The notes under the pieces: generated by a model
Database searches by the model: none
What the model was told of the DNA's origin: nothing
The model's input: only the letters and a program-made list of their open reading frames with translations
Translations under genes and position numbers: made by a program
In this document: positions 14,637 to 22,980 of the stretch, piece after piece
How positions within the stretch are numbered: position 1 is the first letter of the stretch
How the letters are laid out: every line of letters begins with the position of its first letter
DNA from: a virus
DNA length: 29,086 nt
Reading direction: 5' to 3' (one strand)
IMG/VR virus record: IMGVR_UViG_3300032213_000932
Span: 1 to 29,086 of that record

Positions 14637-16626
14637 TGCATCAGTAAAAGCACTACGTGATTTAAGGAAGGAGATGAGAGCCCTGACTGTGGGAACAGAT
14701 GAGTTCAACAGAAAAGCCGCAGAAATCAGGGATATGGAGGACTCGTTAGAGGCTGCTAAAATTGGTGCTGAAGATTTAGGTGGAGCATTAGAAGCGGCAC
14801 CTGGCCCACTTGGTAGTTTAGCTAAAGGGTTCAAGTCATTAGAATTAAATACCAAAAGTTTTGGGACAGCACTTCGGGCTACGGGTATTGGATTACTTGT
14901 AGGTTTGATTGGTGGACTAGTTGCTGCTTTTACAGAAAACGAGAAGGCGATGAAAAAGTTGGAACCTGTTATGCAAGCGTTCCAAAAAATACTTGGTGGT
15001 ATATTCGCAGCATTTGAACCAGTATTGGATGTATTCATAGAAATGGTTGAATATGCTTTACCATATTTCACACAGGCTATTGGGGTTGTTTATTCTACTT
15101 TATATGGTTTATTCTCACTAATTAAAGAAGCGGGTATTGGAGCAGGTAAGTTGTTAGTGGGTATTTTTACACTAGATACTGAAATGATTGGTGCTGGTAT
15201 AGATCAGTTGGGTAATTCTGTAAATGCTGCGGTGGATAGTGGTATGGAAGCATATAAAAGGTTTGAGCAAGGTTCACAGGAATTAACCGCAGCAGAAAAA
15301 GAAGAATTAGAAAAAAGACAACAGGCAGAAGCCGAGGCAGCACAGAAAAGAAAAGAAGCAGCAGAAAAGGCTGCGAAGGAAGAGGAGCAAAGATTGAAGG
15401 CAGCACAAGATGTTTATAAAAAATATCTTGATGCTGAAAAAGACCTATTGGCAAAGACCGATGAGGAAAAATTGGCGTTAGAAAAACAAAGGGCACAGGC
15501 TGAACTTGATGCGTTGAACCTTACCGCAAAAGAACGACAAAAGATACAAGACCAATTCAACGCTGTTTATAAGTTGAAGGAAGAGGAACTTGCAAAACAG
15601 AACGAACAAAGAGAATTACAAAAGATACAAAAAGAAAAAAACTTACAGGTTGAATTACAAAAGTTAAGGGCTGCGGGGACAGAAACATTACAAGATGATG
15701 CTAATATTGAATTAGGTATTATCAATAAAAAATACGAAGACCTTGTTGCTGCGGCTATATTGAATAATGAAGCGACCATAACATTAGAAATGTTAAAGGA
15801 GGAGGAACTTGCCAAAGTAAGAAAAGATTATGAGACGAGAGAAAATCAAAGGGTCGCAGCACAATTAGAAAAACAAAGACAGGACTTATTCAAGGCTATT
15901 GATGATGAACGAACTGCAGCACAAGAAAAGATTGGTATTCGTTCAGGAATAGTAAGTGCTATATCAGAAATAGCAGGTCAGGAAACAGCAATAGGTAAAG
16001 CGGCATTCGTGGCACAACAATTATTACGACTGGCTGACTTGAAGGCAACCGCTACGGCAGCATTAAAGAAAATAGCAATAGACCAAGCAGGAACAGGTGC
16101 GGATGTCGCTAAAGGTTTTGCAGCAACATTAAAGGCAGGTTTCCCACAGAACGTTCCATTATTGGTTCTATACGCAGCACAAGCGGCGGCTATTGTAGCG
16201 GCAGGAATAAGTGCTTTTACCAAGGCTAAAGGAGAAGTCAAAGGAGGAGAACAAGCAGGAGGGTCATTATCAACCGCAGCACCATCAACCCCCGCACCTA
16301 TTAGTGTTGTTGCTCGTCGTAATCAGGGTGGATTTGTATTTGGTGATGGAGGGTCAATAACTGACTCCATACCAGCGATGTTGTCAAATGGTGAGTTTGT
16401 TATGAACTCAAGATCTGCTGAAATGTTCTCACCATTATTGATGGCGATGAATGATACAGGAAATCTACCAAATACTTCTTTACCGAGATCGGTGGGTAAT
16501 CAATCATTAGTAGATGTTATGCAGGGAAATACAAACAACAGACCTATTAGGACTTACGTGACGGCACAAGATATGTCTAACCAACAACAATTTGATAGAA
16601 CCATAAAATCAAGGTCGTTGATATAA
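14629..16626 (+). CDS. Tail tape measure protein
   Basis: This 665-residue protein sets tail length and is probably delivered with DNA. It has a helical N-terminus, a hydrophobic segment at about 84-101 (ATGIGLLVGLIGGLVAAF), a second apolar region near 110-180, and then a long charged coiled coil at about 215-460 made of Glu/Lys/Ala/Gln heptads. After another Ala-rich apolar region (about 485-555), the C-terminus carries GGFVFGDGGSITDSIPAMLS followed by NGEFVMN, a pattern I know from the ends of many tape measure proteins. It is short for the family, so the tail should be short to moderate for a siphovirus. No lysozyme or peptidase motif is visible. ATG 14629 overlaps the small upstream gene. 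Confidence 0.92.
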   Translation: MANASVKALRDLRKEMRALTVGTDEFNRKAAEIRDMEDSLEAAKIGAEDLGGALEAAPGPLGSLAKGFKSLELNTKSFGTALRATGIGLLVGLIGGLVAAFTENEKAMKKLEPVMQAFQKILGGIFAAFEPVLDVFIEMVEYALPYFTQAIGVVYSTLYGLFSLIKEAGIGAGKLLVGIFTLDTEMIGAGIDQLGNSVNAAVDSGMEAYKRFEQGSQELTAAEKEELEKRQQAEAEAAQKRKEAAEKAAKEEEQRLKAAQDVYKKYLDAEKDLLAKTDEEKLALEKQRAQAELDALNLTAKERQKIQDQFNAVYKLKEEELAKQNEQRELQKIQKEKNLQVELQKLRAAGTETLQDDANIELGIINKKYEDLVAAAILNNEATITLEMLKEEELAKVRKDYETRENQRVAAQLEKQRQDLFKAIDDERTAAQEKIGIRSGIVSAISEIAGQETAIGKAAFVAQQLLRLADLKATATAALKKIAIDQAGTGADVAKGFAATLKAGFPQNVPLLVLYAAQAAAIVAAGISAFTKAKGEVKGGEQAGGSLSTAAPSTPAPISVVARRNQGGFVFGDGGSITDSIPAMLSNGEFVMNSRSAEMFSPLLMAMNDTGNLPNTSLPRSVGNQSLVDVMQGNTNNRPIRTYVTAQDMSNQQQFDRTIKSRSLI

Positions 16627-16646
16627 TGGCATAACATATAATAAAA

Positions 16647-16660
16647 TATATTTAATATAG
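16647..16660 (+). promoter_or_regulatory. TATATTTAATATAG motif before the protease gene
   Basis: This is a variant of the recurring motif, with the TATATTTA core intact, ending one base before ATG 16662. A 35-base gap after the tape measure gene supports the start of a separate head-gene transcription unit. Confidence 0.4.
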
Positions 16661-16661
16661 A

Positions 16662-18263
16662 ATGAAAATCGTAGAATTACTCATAGACGAAGATTTTGAG
16701 GAATCAGGGATAGAAGCAATATCTTTGGTAGGTAGTCCCGCTCACGAGGAAAATTGGATTGCCTTTAATAATGAGGACGCACCCACCCTTGATGACAATT
16801 CTATAACATATAGAATTGTGGAGGACGACTTCTGTTCTTCTAATCCTCTTTTAGACACATTAGGGGAGTCGTACAACGACTTAATCAGTCAAGGGTGGGT
16901 GGTAAGTCGTGTAGAACAGATGAACCCCGAGAGAATACTTAAAATGAGCCGTGAGAGGTTCTCTGATCCTAATGCTGAATCATACGAAGACACAGTCCAA
17001 TTTAGAATTAGATTCAAGTATGTTGGGCCGAGAGACAATAAGAATAGAAAGTTTTGTGCTGATATGTTGGCAAAGAACAGAGTGTATAGAATAGAAGACA
17101 TAGAACAACTATCAAACCCCGAGTTCGGTAATTATGATATATTCACTTGGAGAGGTTCATTCAACTGCAGACACACTTGGGTTAAGTTGGTATTCCAACC
17201 AGAAGGTAAGATTAGAAACTCTGGTGATTCAACGAGAGGTCTAATACAAACAGACCCATTATCATCAGGATTACAACCTGACACAAGACCAGGCCCGACT
17301 ATTGATTCACCAACACCACAAAATCAGTGGATGCCAGGAATGCCAAGAACAGGCCCTAATTTGTTTGCTGAAGAAAAGGGACTTGAAGATGCTTGTTGGG
17401 AGGGATATGAAGCAATTGGAACAAAGATATTGGATGGTAAAGAAGTCCCTAATTGTGTTCCAATTCAGATGACCGAAGATGATTTTGCTGAAGCGATTAG
17501 TGATTATCCTGAAGGTGTAAAGAATGCTGCCGCAAGAGCAGTCAAATATGCAGAGAAGAATGGTTGGGGTTCTTGTGGAACGCAGGTGGGAAAAACTCGG
17601 GCATCCCAATTAGCCAAGGGTGAACCCATTTCAGTTGACACGTTGAAGCGTATGTATAGTTATTTATCACGACACAAGGTTGATTTGGAGAGTTCCAAGA
17701 CATACGAAGATGGTTGTGGTAAATTGATGTATGATAGTTGGGGAGGAGAAGCAGGACTTACTTATTCTGAAAGGAAACTCAAACAACTTGAAAACGAAAA
17801 AATGACTTTTGCTGTCGCTAGTGAAGACAAGATGATTATTGTTGGAGCAGCGATGATTCCAAATAAGATGATACATAGATACGATATGTTTGGAAACAAA
17901 TATTATGTCTATTTCTCAAAGGATTCTATTAGAAAAATGGCTAATAGATTCTTAAAACAAAAAAGGACTGACGAAACCTCCATAGAACATAACGGAATTA
18001 AGTTAGGTTCAGACAAGGTCTATGTTACTGAAAGTTGGATTAGTGAAGACCCCATCAAGGACAAGTCAGCCAATTATGGTTTTGAGTTGCCTGCTGGTAC
18101 TTGGTTCGTCCAAATGAAGGTAGAAGACCCAAAAATATGGGAACTTGTTAAACAAAATAACTTGAGTGGATTTTCAGTTGAGGGTCTATTCAGGGAAAAA
18201 GCAGTTTTTTCCAAACAGGAAGAACAAATAAACCAAATAAAACAACTATTAAAATCAATATAA
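16662..18263 (+). CDS. Multidomain prohead protease, XkdF-like
   Basis: This 533-residue protein matures the capsid. Its N-terminus has the signature GIEAISLVGSPAHEENW, typical of Bacteroidota-phage protease precursors. A second segment (about 95-180) with RIRFKYVGPRDNKNRKFCAD and TWRGSFNCRHTW resembles the C-terminal part of Mu gpF-like minor head proteins. A third (about 250-375) has EVPNCVPIQM, EKNGWGSCGTQVGKTRASQL and YEDGCGKLMYDSWGG, a domain I recall in phage head proteins but cannot name. The last part (about 390-515) matches XkdF: IVGAAMIPNKMIHRYD, YYVYFSKDSIRKMANRFL, SIEHNG and NLSGFSVEGLF. It is followed one base later by the scaffold-like gene and then the capsid gene, as expected for a protease. 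The fusion of several head domains is notable. Confidence 0.85.
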   Translation: MKIVELLIDEDFEESGIEAISLVGSPAHEENWIAFNNEDAPTLDDNSITYRIVEDDFCSSNPLLDTLGESYNDLISQGWVVSRVEQMNPERILKMSRERFSDPNAESYEDTVQFRIRFKYVGPRDNKNRKFCADMLAKNRVYRIEDIEQLSNPEFGNYDIFTWRGSFNCRHTWVKLVFQPEGKIRNSGDSTRGLIQTDPLSSGLQPDTRPGPTIDSPTPQNQWMPGMPRTGPNLFAEEKGLEDACWEGYEAIGTKILDGKEVPNCVPIQMTEDDFAEAISDYPEGVKNAAARAVKYAEKNGWGSCGTQVGKTRASQLAKGEPISVDTLKRMYSYLSRHKVDLESSKTYEDGCGKLMYDSWGGEAGLTYSERKLKQLENEKMTFAVASEDKMIIVGAAMIPNKMIHRYDMFGNKYYVYFSKDSIRKMANRFLKQKRTDETSIEHNGIKLGSDKVYVTESWISEDPIKDKSANYGFELPAGTWFVQMKVEDPKIWELVKQNNLSGFSVEGLFREKAVFSKQEEQINQIKQLLKSI

Positions 18264-18264
18264 G

Positions 18265-19206
18265 ATGAATAGTAACAAAACCCTACAAAAGATTAAGCAG
18301 ATTTTGGGTCTATCTCCACAAGTATTCTTTGAGTCAAAAACAGACCAAGGAGTGACGGTAAAAATGGAAGGTGAACTAGAATTGGGGGCTATGATATATG
18401 TTGCCACAGAAGAGGGACTTATCCCCGCACCTGCTGGAGAGCATATGTTAATGGACGGAACTAAAATTGAAGTAGATGAGGATTCTAAAATCACCAAGAT
18501 TGATATGGGTGAAATGGAAATGGAAGTAAAAGTTGACGATGAAAAAGAAGAAAAGTTCGCTGACGTGAAGTTGAAAGACGGAGTGATTATGCGAGTTGAA
18601 GGTGACGCCCCAACTGTGGGTCGTTTAATCAGGAAGGTTTCTTATGACGGCACTTTACTACCATTCACCGATGGAACTTATGAGACCGCAGATGGAAAGA
18701 TGATTTCTATTGTCGGTGGAGCAATTATGGGCATCAAGGAGAAAGGTAAGGACGAGGCATTCGTAATTGCTGAAACCGCACAAGGTGCTAAAGTAGAATC
18801 TAAAACCTTTGATGTCGGTGAAGAAGTATTTGTCCTTGATGGTGATTCTAAAGTACCTGCTCCCGATGGTGAGCACCAAGTTGTCCTAAAAGACGAAAGT
18901 GGTAAAGAGGTAAAGATTAGAGTTATTACCAAAGATGGTATTATCACTGAAAGAGAGAATGTTGAAGAAGAAGATATGGCAGTTGAAAAGATTGCTGAAC
19001 TTTTTTCTCAAGCATTAAAAAATCTTGAAAACAAACTTGATATTCTAGTGTCAAGACAAACTCAACTAGAAAACAAAGTCCAAAAGTTCTCAAAAGAACC
19101 TGCGGGTGACCGAGTATTTACTCAAAAAACATTCACCGAATCTAAATCTGAAAATGACCGTATTGAATCATTCAAGAGATTGAGAAAGGCGATGAATAAA
19201 AACTAA
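18265..19206 (+). CDS. Scaffold-like head assembly protein with internal repeats
   Basis: This 313-residue acidic protein lies between the protease and the major capsid gene, the usual place of the scaffold. It holds three related beta repeats, near residues 38-77 (EGLIPAPAGEHMLMDGTKI), 115-152 (LLPFTDGTYETADGKMI) and 180-225 (SKVPAPDGEHQVVLKD), each ending in a DG-I turn. A coiled coil at about 235-275 (KIAELFSQALKNLENKLDIL) and a basic end (FKRLRKAMNKN) follow. Coiled coil plus basic tail fits capsid-binding scaffold function, while the repeats could be a decoration-type module. There is no enzyme motif. It starts one base after the protease stop. Confidence 0.7.
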   Translation: MNSNKTLQKIKQILGLSPQVFFESKTDQGVTVKMEGELELGAMIYVATEEGLIPAPAGEHMLMDGTKIEVDEDSKITKIDMGEMEMEVKVDDEKEEKFADVKLKDGVIMRVEGDAPTVGRLIRKVSYDGTLLPFTDGTYETADGKMISIVGGAIMGIKEKGKDEAFVIAETAQGAKVESKTFDVGEEVFVLDGDSKVPAPDGEHQVVLKDESGKEVKIRVITKDGIITERENVEEEDMAVEKIAELFSQALKNLENKLDILVSRQTQLENKVQKFSKEPAGDRVFTQKTFTESKSENDRIESFKRLRKAMNKN

Positions 19207-19229
19207 ACTAAAACTAATTTATTATCAAA

Positions 19230-20186
19230 ATGAAAAAATTACAAAAAATGAATTTCAACTACGACCTTGGCGGATTGTCAGAGTATGTAGACCAACTTTC
19301 ATCTGATATTATATCTGAAGCAGTATTGTCCCCCATAACTATGTCTTACGTTAATGTTATTCCTGGTATTAAAGGAACTCAAAATGTAAACTTATTGGAG
19401 GAGACATTATCAGTTCAAACTGGTACAACTTGCGGATGGAACAATGCAGGTGAAGTAACCTTTACAGCAGTACCTTTGGCGGTGCAAGCACTTAAAGTAA
19501 ACCAATCTTTATGTTTGGAGCAACTAAACACTTTATGGTTAGGTCAATACCTAAACGCTGGTTCTTACAACGAAACTGCACCATTTGAGCAGGCTATTGT
19601 TGACCTTCAGACAAAACAAATCAAGAGATATAATGAGGACTTGTTATGGAATGCTTCATCAGGAACTTCAACTTTCTCTGGATTTATTGAATTATTAAGT
19701 AATACTGCTGGTGTTGTTGAATTGACTGGTGCTACAGCATTATGTTCTGTAACTGGTTCTTCAACTATTGAGAAGGCTAATGCTGTATTAACTCAAGTGG
19801 ATAATATCATCAACGCTTTAGATAGAAACATCTATGACAGAGACGATATTGTAATCTTTATGTCTCAACAACAATTCAAGTGTTATATGGTGGCGTTAAG
19901 AAACGTAAACAACTTCCACTTTACTGAACCAACTTTGGGTCAAGTATATGAGACATTCCACCCACAAACTAAATACAAGGTTGTTGGTGTACCAGGTCTT
20001 AACGGATCTTCTTTAATCGCAGCAGCACCGATGCAATACTTCCTTGTTGGAGTTGACTTGATGTCTGATGAGGATTCATTCAGATCTTGGTGGAGTATGG
20101 ACTTCCAAGAGGTACGTATTATGTCTGCTTGGAAATTAGGAACCGCAATTGCGTTTCCACAGTTCTTTGTGACTAATGGACTATAA
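19230..20186 (+). CDS. Major capsid protein
   Basis: This 318-residue protein follows the protease and scaffold-like genes and is flanked by a strong hairpin, as expected for the most abundant virion protein. It has a short helical N-terminus, then VLSPITMSYVNVIPGIKGTQ, a Cys-containing TTCGWNNAGEVTF segment, and a spine-helix-like region (FEQAIVDLQTKQIKRYNEDL). A later region reads DRDDIVIFMSQQQFKCYM and FRSWWSMDFQEVRIMSAWKL. This order fits the HK97-fold capsid proteins of Bacteroidota phages. The long N-terminal delta domain of some capsid proteins is absent, in keeping with a separate scaffold. The C-terminus LGTAIAFPQFFVTNG is typical. Codon usage is more regular than in neighbours, consistent with high expression. 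Confidence 0.9.
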   Translation: MKKLQKMNFNYDLGGLSEYVDQLSSDIISEAVLSPITMSYVNVIPGIKGTQNVNLLEETLSVQTGTTCGWNNAGEVTFTAVPLAVQALKVNQSLCLEQLNTLWLGQYLNAGSYNETAPFEQAIVDLQTKQIKRYNEDLLWNASSGTSTFSGFIELLSNTAGVVELTGATALCSVTGSSTIEKANAVLTQVDNIINALDRNIYDRDDIVIFMSQQQFKCYMVALRNVNNFHFTEPTLGQVYETFHPQTKYKVVGVPGLNGSSLIAAAPMQYFLVGVDLMSDEDSFRSWWSMDFQEVRIMSAWKLGTAIAFPQFFVTNGL

Positions 20187-20191
20187 TATAT

Positions 20192-20210
20192 GGGGGGTGA
20201 ATAACCCCCC
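20192..20210 (+). terminator. G6/C6 hairpin after the major capsid gene
   Basis: GGGGGG (20192-20197) pairs with CCCCCC (20205-20210) around a TGAATAA loop, followed by TATTTACACT. The U tract is weak, so it may be a partial terminator or may protect the 3' end of the capsid message. Confidence 0.65.
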
Positions 20211-20251
20211 TATTTACACTAATAAACTAAAAAACTAAATATAATATACAA

Positions 20252-20776
20252 ATGAGTTGTAATTTAGCACAAGGTATTACTTTTGGTTGTAGAGACAACG
20301 CAGGTGGTGTTAATAGAGTTTGGATTACTGATTTTGATAATGTGACATCAGTAGTAAAGAACTCGGGAGACACGATTACGTCCATCACAGGAACAGGAAC
20401 ATTTTATTCTTTTGAGTTAATCAGGACTACTTCTGAGATGACAGAAACTATAAATGCTTCACTTGAGAATGGTACAGTATTCTACACACAGGAACTTACT
20501 ATGTTCTTCGCAAAGTTGGAACAATACAAAAGAAATATCATAAAAACACTAGCACAAAACTTCAGATTAGCGGTAATATTTGAGGACAATAACGGCGCGT
20601 ACTTCTTACTTGGTGAGGAATATGGAATGTTCGTTTCCGCTGGTTCATCAGCGACTGGTCTTGCTTTAGGAGATAGACAGGGATATAACTTGACTCTACA
20701 AGCGTTAGAACAATTACCTATGAATGAATTGAGTGGAACTATCTATTCAGTTGTTTCAGGTATAACAGTAGAATAA
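20252..20776 (+). CDS. Tail-tube-like structural protein
   Basis: This 174-residue protein begins MSCNLAQGITFGCRDNAGGV and continues with a strand-rich body: TGTFYSFELIRTTSEMTETI, NGTVFYTQELTMFFAKL, FEDNNGAYFLLGEEYGMFVS and GDRQGYNLTLQALEQLPM. I recognise this as a widespread virion protein of Bacteroidota phages. Its size and the final GDR-GY-LTL-A-E pattern are like major tail tube proteins, so tail tube is the best guess. No other gene in the window is a better candidate. It is flanked by hairpins on both sides (20192-20210 and 20783-20816), which fits high, separately controlled expression. A decoration or head protein is the main alternative. Confidence 0.65.
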   Translation: MSCNLAQGITFGCRDNAGGVNRVWITDFDNVTSVVKNSGDTITSITGTGTFYSFELIRTTSEMTETINASLENGTVFYTQELTMFFAKLEQYKRNIIKTLAQNFRLAVIFEDNNGAYFLLGEEYGMFVSAGSSATGLALGDRQGYNLTLQALEQLPMNELSGTIYSVVSGITVE

Positions 20777-20782
20777 CTATTT

Positions 20783-20823
20783 ATCACAGGGGGGTTTATA
20801 ATAACTCCTCTGTGATTATTTTA
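20783..20823 (+). terminator. Rho-independent terminator-like hairpin
   Basis: Bases 20783-20794 (ATCACAGGGGGG) pair with 20805-20816 (CTCCTCTGTGAT) over 12 base pairs, including two G-T pairs, around a ten-base A/T loop. TATTTTA follows. It separates the tail-tube-like gene from the fibre gene. Confidence 0.7.
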
Positions 20824-20830
20824 TACACAA

Positions 20831-22693
20831 ATGATATTATTAAAATCCAACCAACTTAATAAGATTGTTGTAACGCTCACACAGAATACTACTGTTTGTG
20901 ACCCTGAATACTTATTTCAATTTATCCATATATTCTCAAAAAAAGAGGTAGATTTTATCTTGCCTGATGTATCACCGCATCCAACGAGGTATAATCAATT
21001 TGAGTTTGTTGAAGGTCAAGGTGTGGGTCAAATAGCATTTCCTTATGAAGGACAATATAATTATTATGTGTACGCCCAACCATTTGGTTCGGGTAATCTA
21101 AATCCATTATTAGCCACCGAGTTGGTAGAAAATGGTATTGCCGAGTTTATTGTTGTGAGTGCGGATACAACAAATGAAAATTATTTTGAGTTTATTTCTG
21201 ATGATGAGTTTAACTCTAATACAATATTTGCTCCTGATGAGATAAACCCTCCAACACCTTCTCCGACACCAGGATTAAGTCCTACTCCAACTCCAAGTAT
21301 TACTGCTTCTCCAACGCCAACTAATACTCAAACACCAACTAATACTAGTACAACTACGCAGACACCTACTCCAACGCCAACTAATACTCAAACACAGACA
21401 CCTACGGTTACACAAACTCCAACAAATACTGGTACTCAAACACAGACACCAACACCAAGCATAACGGCTAGTGCAACACAGACACCTACTCCAACAAATA
21501 CTTTAACACCGACTAATACGGCTAGTCCTACACAGACCCCAACTCCAAGTATCACAGCGACGAATACTCAAACTCCAACTGTGACACCAACTAATACTGC
21601 AAGTGAAACACCAACACAAACACCTACGAATACATCTACTCCAACTAATACTCCAAGTCAAACTCAAACACAGACCCCTACAAATACCGAAACTCCAACT
21701 CAAACACCTACGATTACACAAACACCAACTAATACTACAACTCCAACAAATACTCCTACAAATACACTAACACCGACAAATACAGAAACCCCAACAAATA
21801 CCCCCACTCCAACAAATACAGAAACCCCAACAAATACTCCAACAAATACTCCTACAAATACACTAACACCAACAAATACTTCAACACCAACACAAACACA
21901 AACACCAAGTTCCACTCCACCAGCAAGTGGAACAACTCAAGCAAATGCTTATTTGAGAGCGGTTGTTGATGCGGGTGGAACAGGTATTACTTCAACTGTA
22001 TCTGCGGCAACTGTCACATTATTTACCTCTTTGGTTAGTAATGGATTGTATGACAAGATTACAGCATTCTATCCTCTATTGGGAGGTAATAGTAATGGTT
22101 GTAAGTTTAATGGTAAAAATCCTGTTGATACAGATGCTGGATATAGATTGACCTTCTTTGGTGGTTGGACTTTTGATACATCTGGTGCGACATCAAACGG
22201 AACAACTGCTTATGCTGATACATTCTTGGCTCCATCGGCACAAACCTTGAATAGTCAGCATTTAGGTATTTATCTTAGCAATAATAACGCACCAGTTGGT
22301 ACGGGTAGGATTTACATAGGTGCCGCCTCTCCAACAAGATATTGTTTAATAGGACAATCTGGAGTTGCTAGTTGGTTTTATGGTTTAAGTTCTGGTGGTG
22401 ATGGTCCTGTATCATCTAGCAGACAAGGTATGATTATAGCCGCTTCAAGTGGAGGAACTATTGATGCGATATACAGAAATGGAACTCTATTTAGTAGTTT
22501 TAGTGCTATTAGAGGTGTTATAAATGTTAACAATTATATTGGAGCGTTTAATAATAATGGAAGTCCTCAACAATATTACGCAAACCAATATACATTTGCG
22601 ACTATTGGTTCAGGATTAACCGCAGCACAAGTATCAACATTATCAACCATAATAAACACTTTCCAAACAACATTAGGACGAAATACATATTAA
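20831..22693 (+). CDS. Fibre protein with virion-anchor domain, long Thr/Pro linker and receptor-binding-like domain
   Basis: This 620-residue protein has three parts. The N-terminal domain (1 to about 137), with [22 protein letters not shown] and a [13 protein letters not shown] strand, matches a small virion-anchoring protein I know from Bacteroidota phages. Residues of about 138-363 are a repetitive Thr/Pro/Asn/Gln linker. Residues 365-620 form a globular domain ([46 protein letters not shown]) related to the end of the 9077-12904 product. The likely role is a flexible fibre or capsid appendage presenting a host-contact domain. The start ATG 20831 lies just after the terminator-like hairpin. 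The small paralogue gene follows after one base. Confidence 0.8.
   Translation: MILLKSNQLNKIVVTLTQNTTVCDPEYLFQFIHIFSKKEVDFILPDVSPHPTRYNQFEFVEGQGVGQIAFPYEGQYNYYVYAQPFGSGNLNPLLATELVENGIAEFIVVSADTTNENYFEFISDDEFNSNTIFAPDEINPPTPSPTPGLSPTPTPSITASPTPTNTQTPTNTSTTTQTPTPTPTNTQTQTPTVTQTPTNTGTQTQTPTPSITASATQTPTPTNTLTPTNTASPTQTPTPSITATNTQTPTVTPTNTASETPTQTPTNTSTPTNTPSQTQTQTPTNTETPTQTPTITQTPTNTTTPTNTPTNTLTPTNTETPTNTPTPTNTETPTNTPTNTPTNTLTPTNTSTPTQTQTPSSTPPASGTTQANAYLRAVVDAGGTGITSTVSAATVTLFTSLVSNGLYDKITAFYPLLGGNSNGCKFNGKNPVDTDAGYRLTFFGGWTFDTSGATSNGTTAYADTFLAPSAQTLNSQHLGIYLSNNNAPVGTGRIYIGAASPTRYCLIGQSGVASWFYGLSSGGDGPVSSSRQGMIIAASSGGTIDAIYRNGTLFSSFSAIRGVINVNNYIGAFNNNGSPQQYYANQYTFATIGSGLTAAQVSTLSTIINTFQTTLGRNTY
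21244..21924 (+). repeat. Degenerate tandem repeats encoding a Thr/Pro linker
   Basis: About 680 bases are made of six- to eighteen-base units (ACNCCNACNAAYACN and relatives) encoding TPTNTQTP-type peptides. Several longer blocks recur exactly, for example CCAACAAATACAGAAACCCC twice between 21778 and 21831. The opposite strand shows spurious Val/Gly open frames because of the composition. Confidence 0.85.
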
Positions 22694-22694
22694 A

Positions 22695-22946
22695 ATGGAA
22701 CAACTTGTAGCAATACTCACAATACATCAAAAAGATAGTTTAGTAGGACAACTAGTATGCCCTGATGTATATTTCAATCCAACACTAGATGTGAATCAGA
22801 ATTGGTTTATTTCAAGTGAAGAAATAGATAATTCAATTTATCCCGAGCACGAATGGGTTAAAGATTTAACATTATCAGTTTATCAAGGGCCTTATGTTCC
22901 ACCACTACCAACACCATTACCTTCTGGTACAACTATAAATCAATAA
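22695..22946 (+). CDS. Small partner protein of the fibre, paralogue of 12921-13148
   Basis: This 83-residue protein starts one base after the fibre stop. It shares LTI-QKD-LVG, YFNP, IS-EIDN and WVKDL with the product of 12921-13148, then differs, ending in a Pro-rich tail (GPYVPPLPTPLPSG). The conserved position after two related receptor-type domains suggests a dedicated partner, such as a chaperone. Function is inference. Confidence 0.75.
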   Translation: MEQLVAILTIHQKDSLVGQLVCPDVYFNPTLDVNQNWFISSEEIDNSIYPEHEWVKDLTLSVYQGPYVPPLPTPLPSGTTINQ

Positions 22947-22966
22947 TGATGGAATGAGGTAAATAA

Positions 22967-22980
22967 TATATTTATAATTA
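22967..22980 (+). promoter_or_regulatory. TATATTTATAATTA motif at the portal start
   Basis: This motif variant runs right up to ATG 22980, sharing its A. It follows a 33-base gap after the fibre partner gene, at the likely start of the portal operon. Confidence 0.4.
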
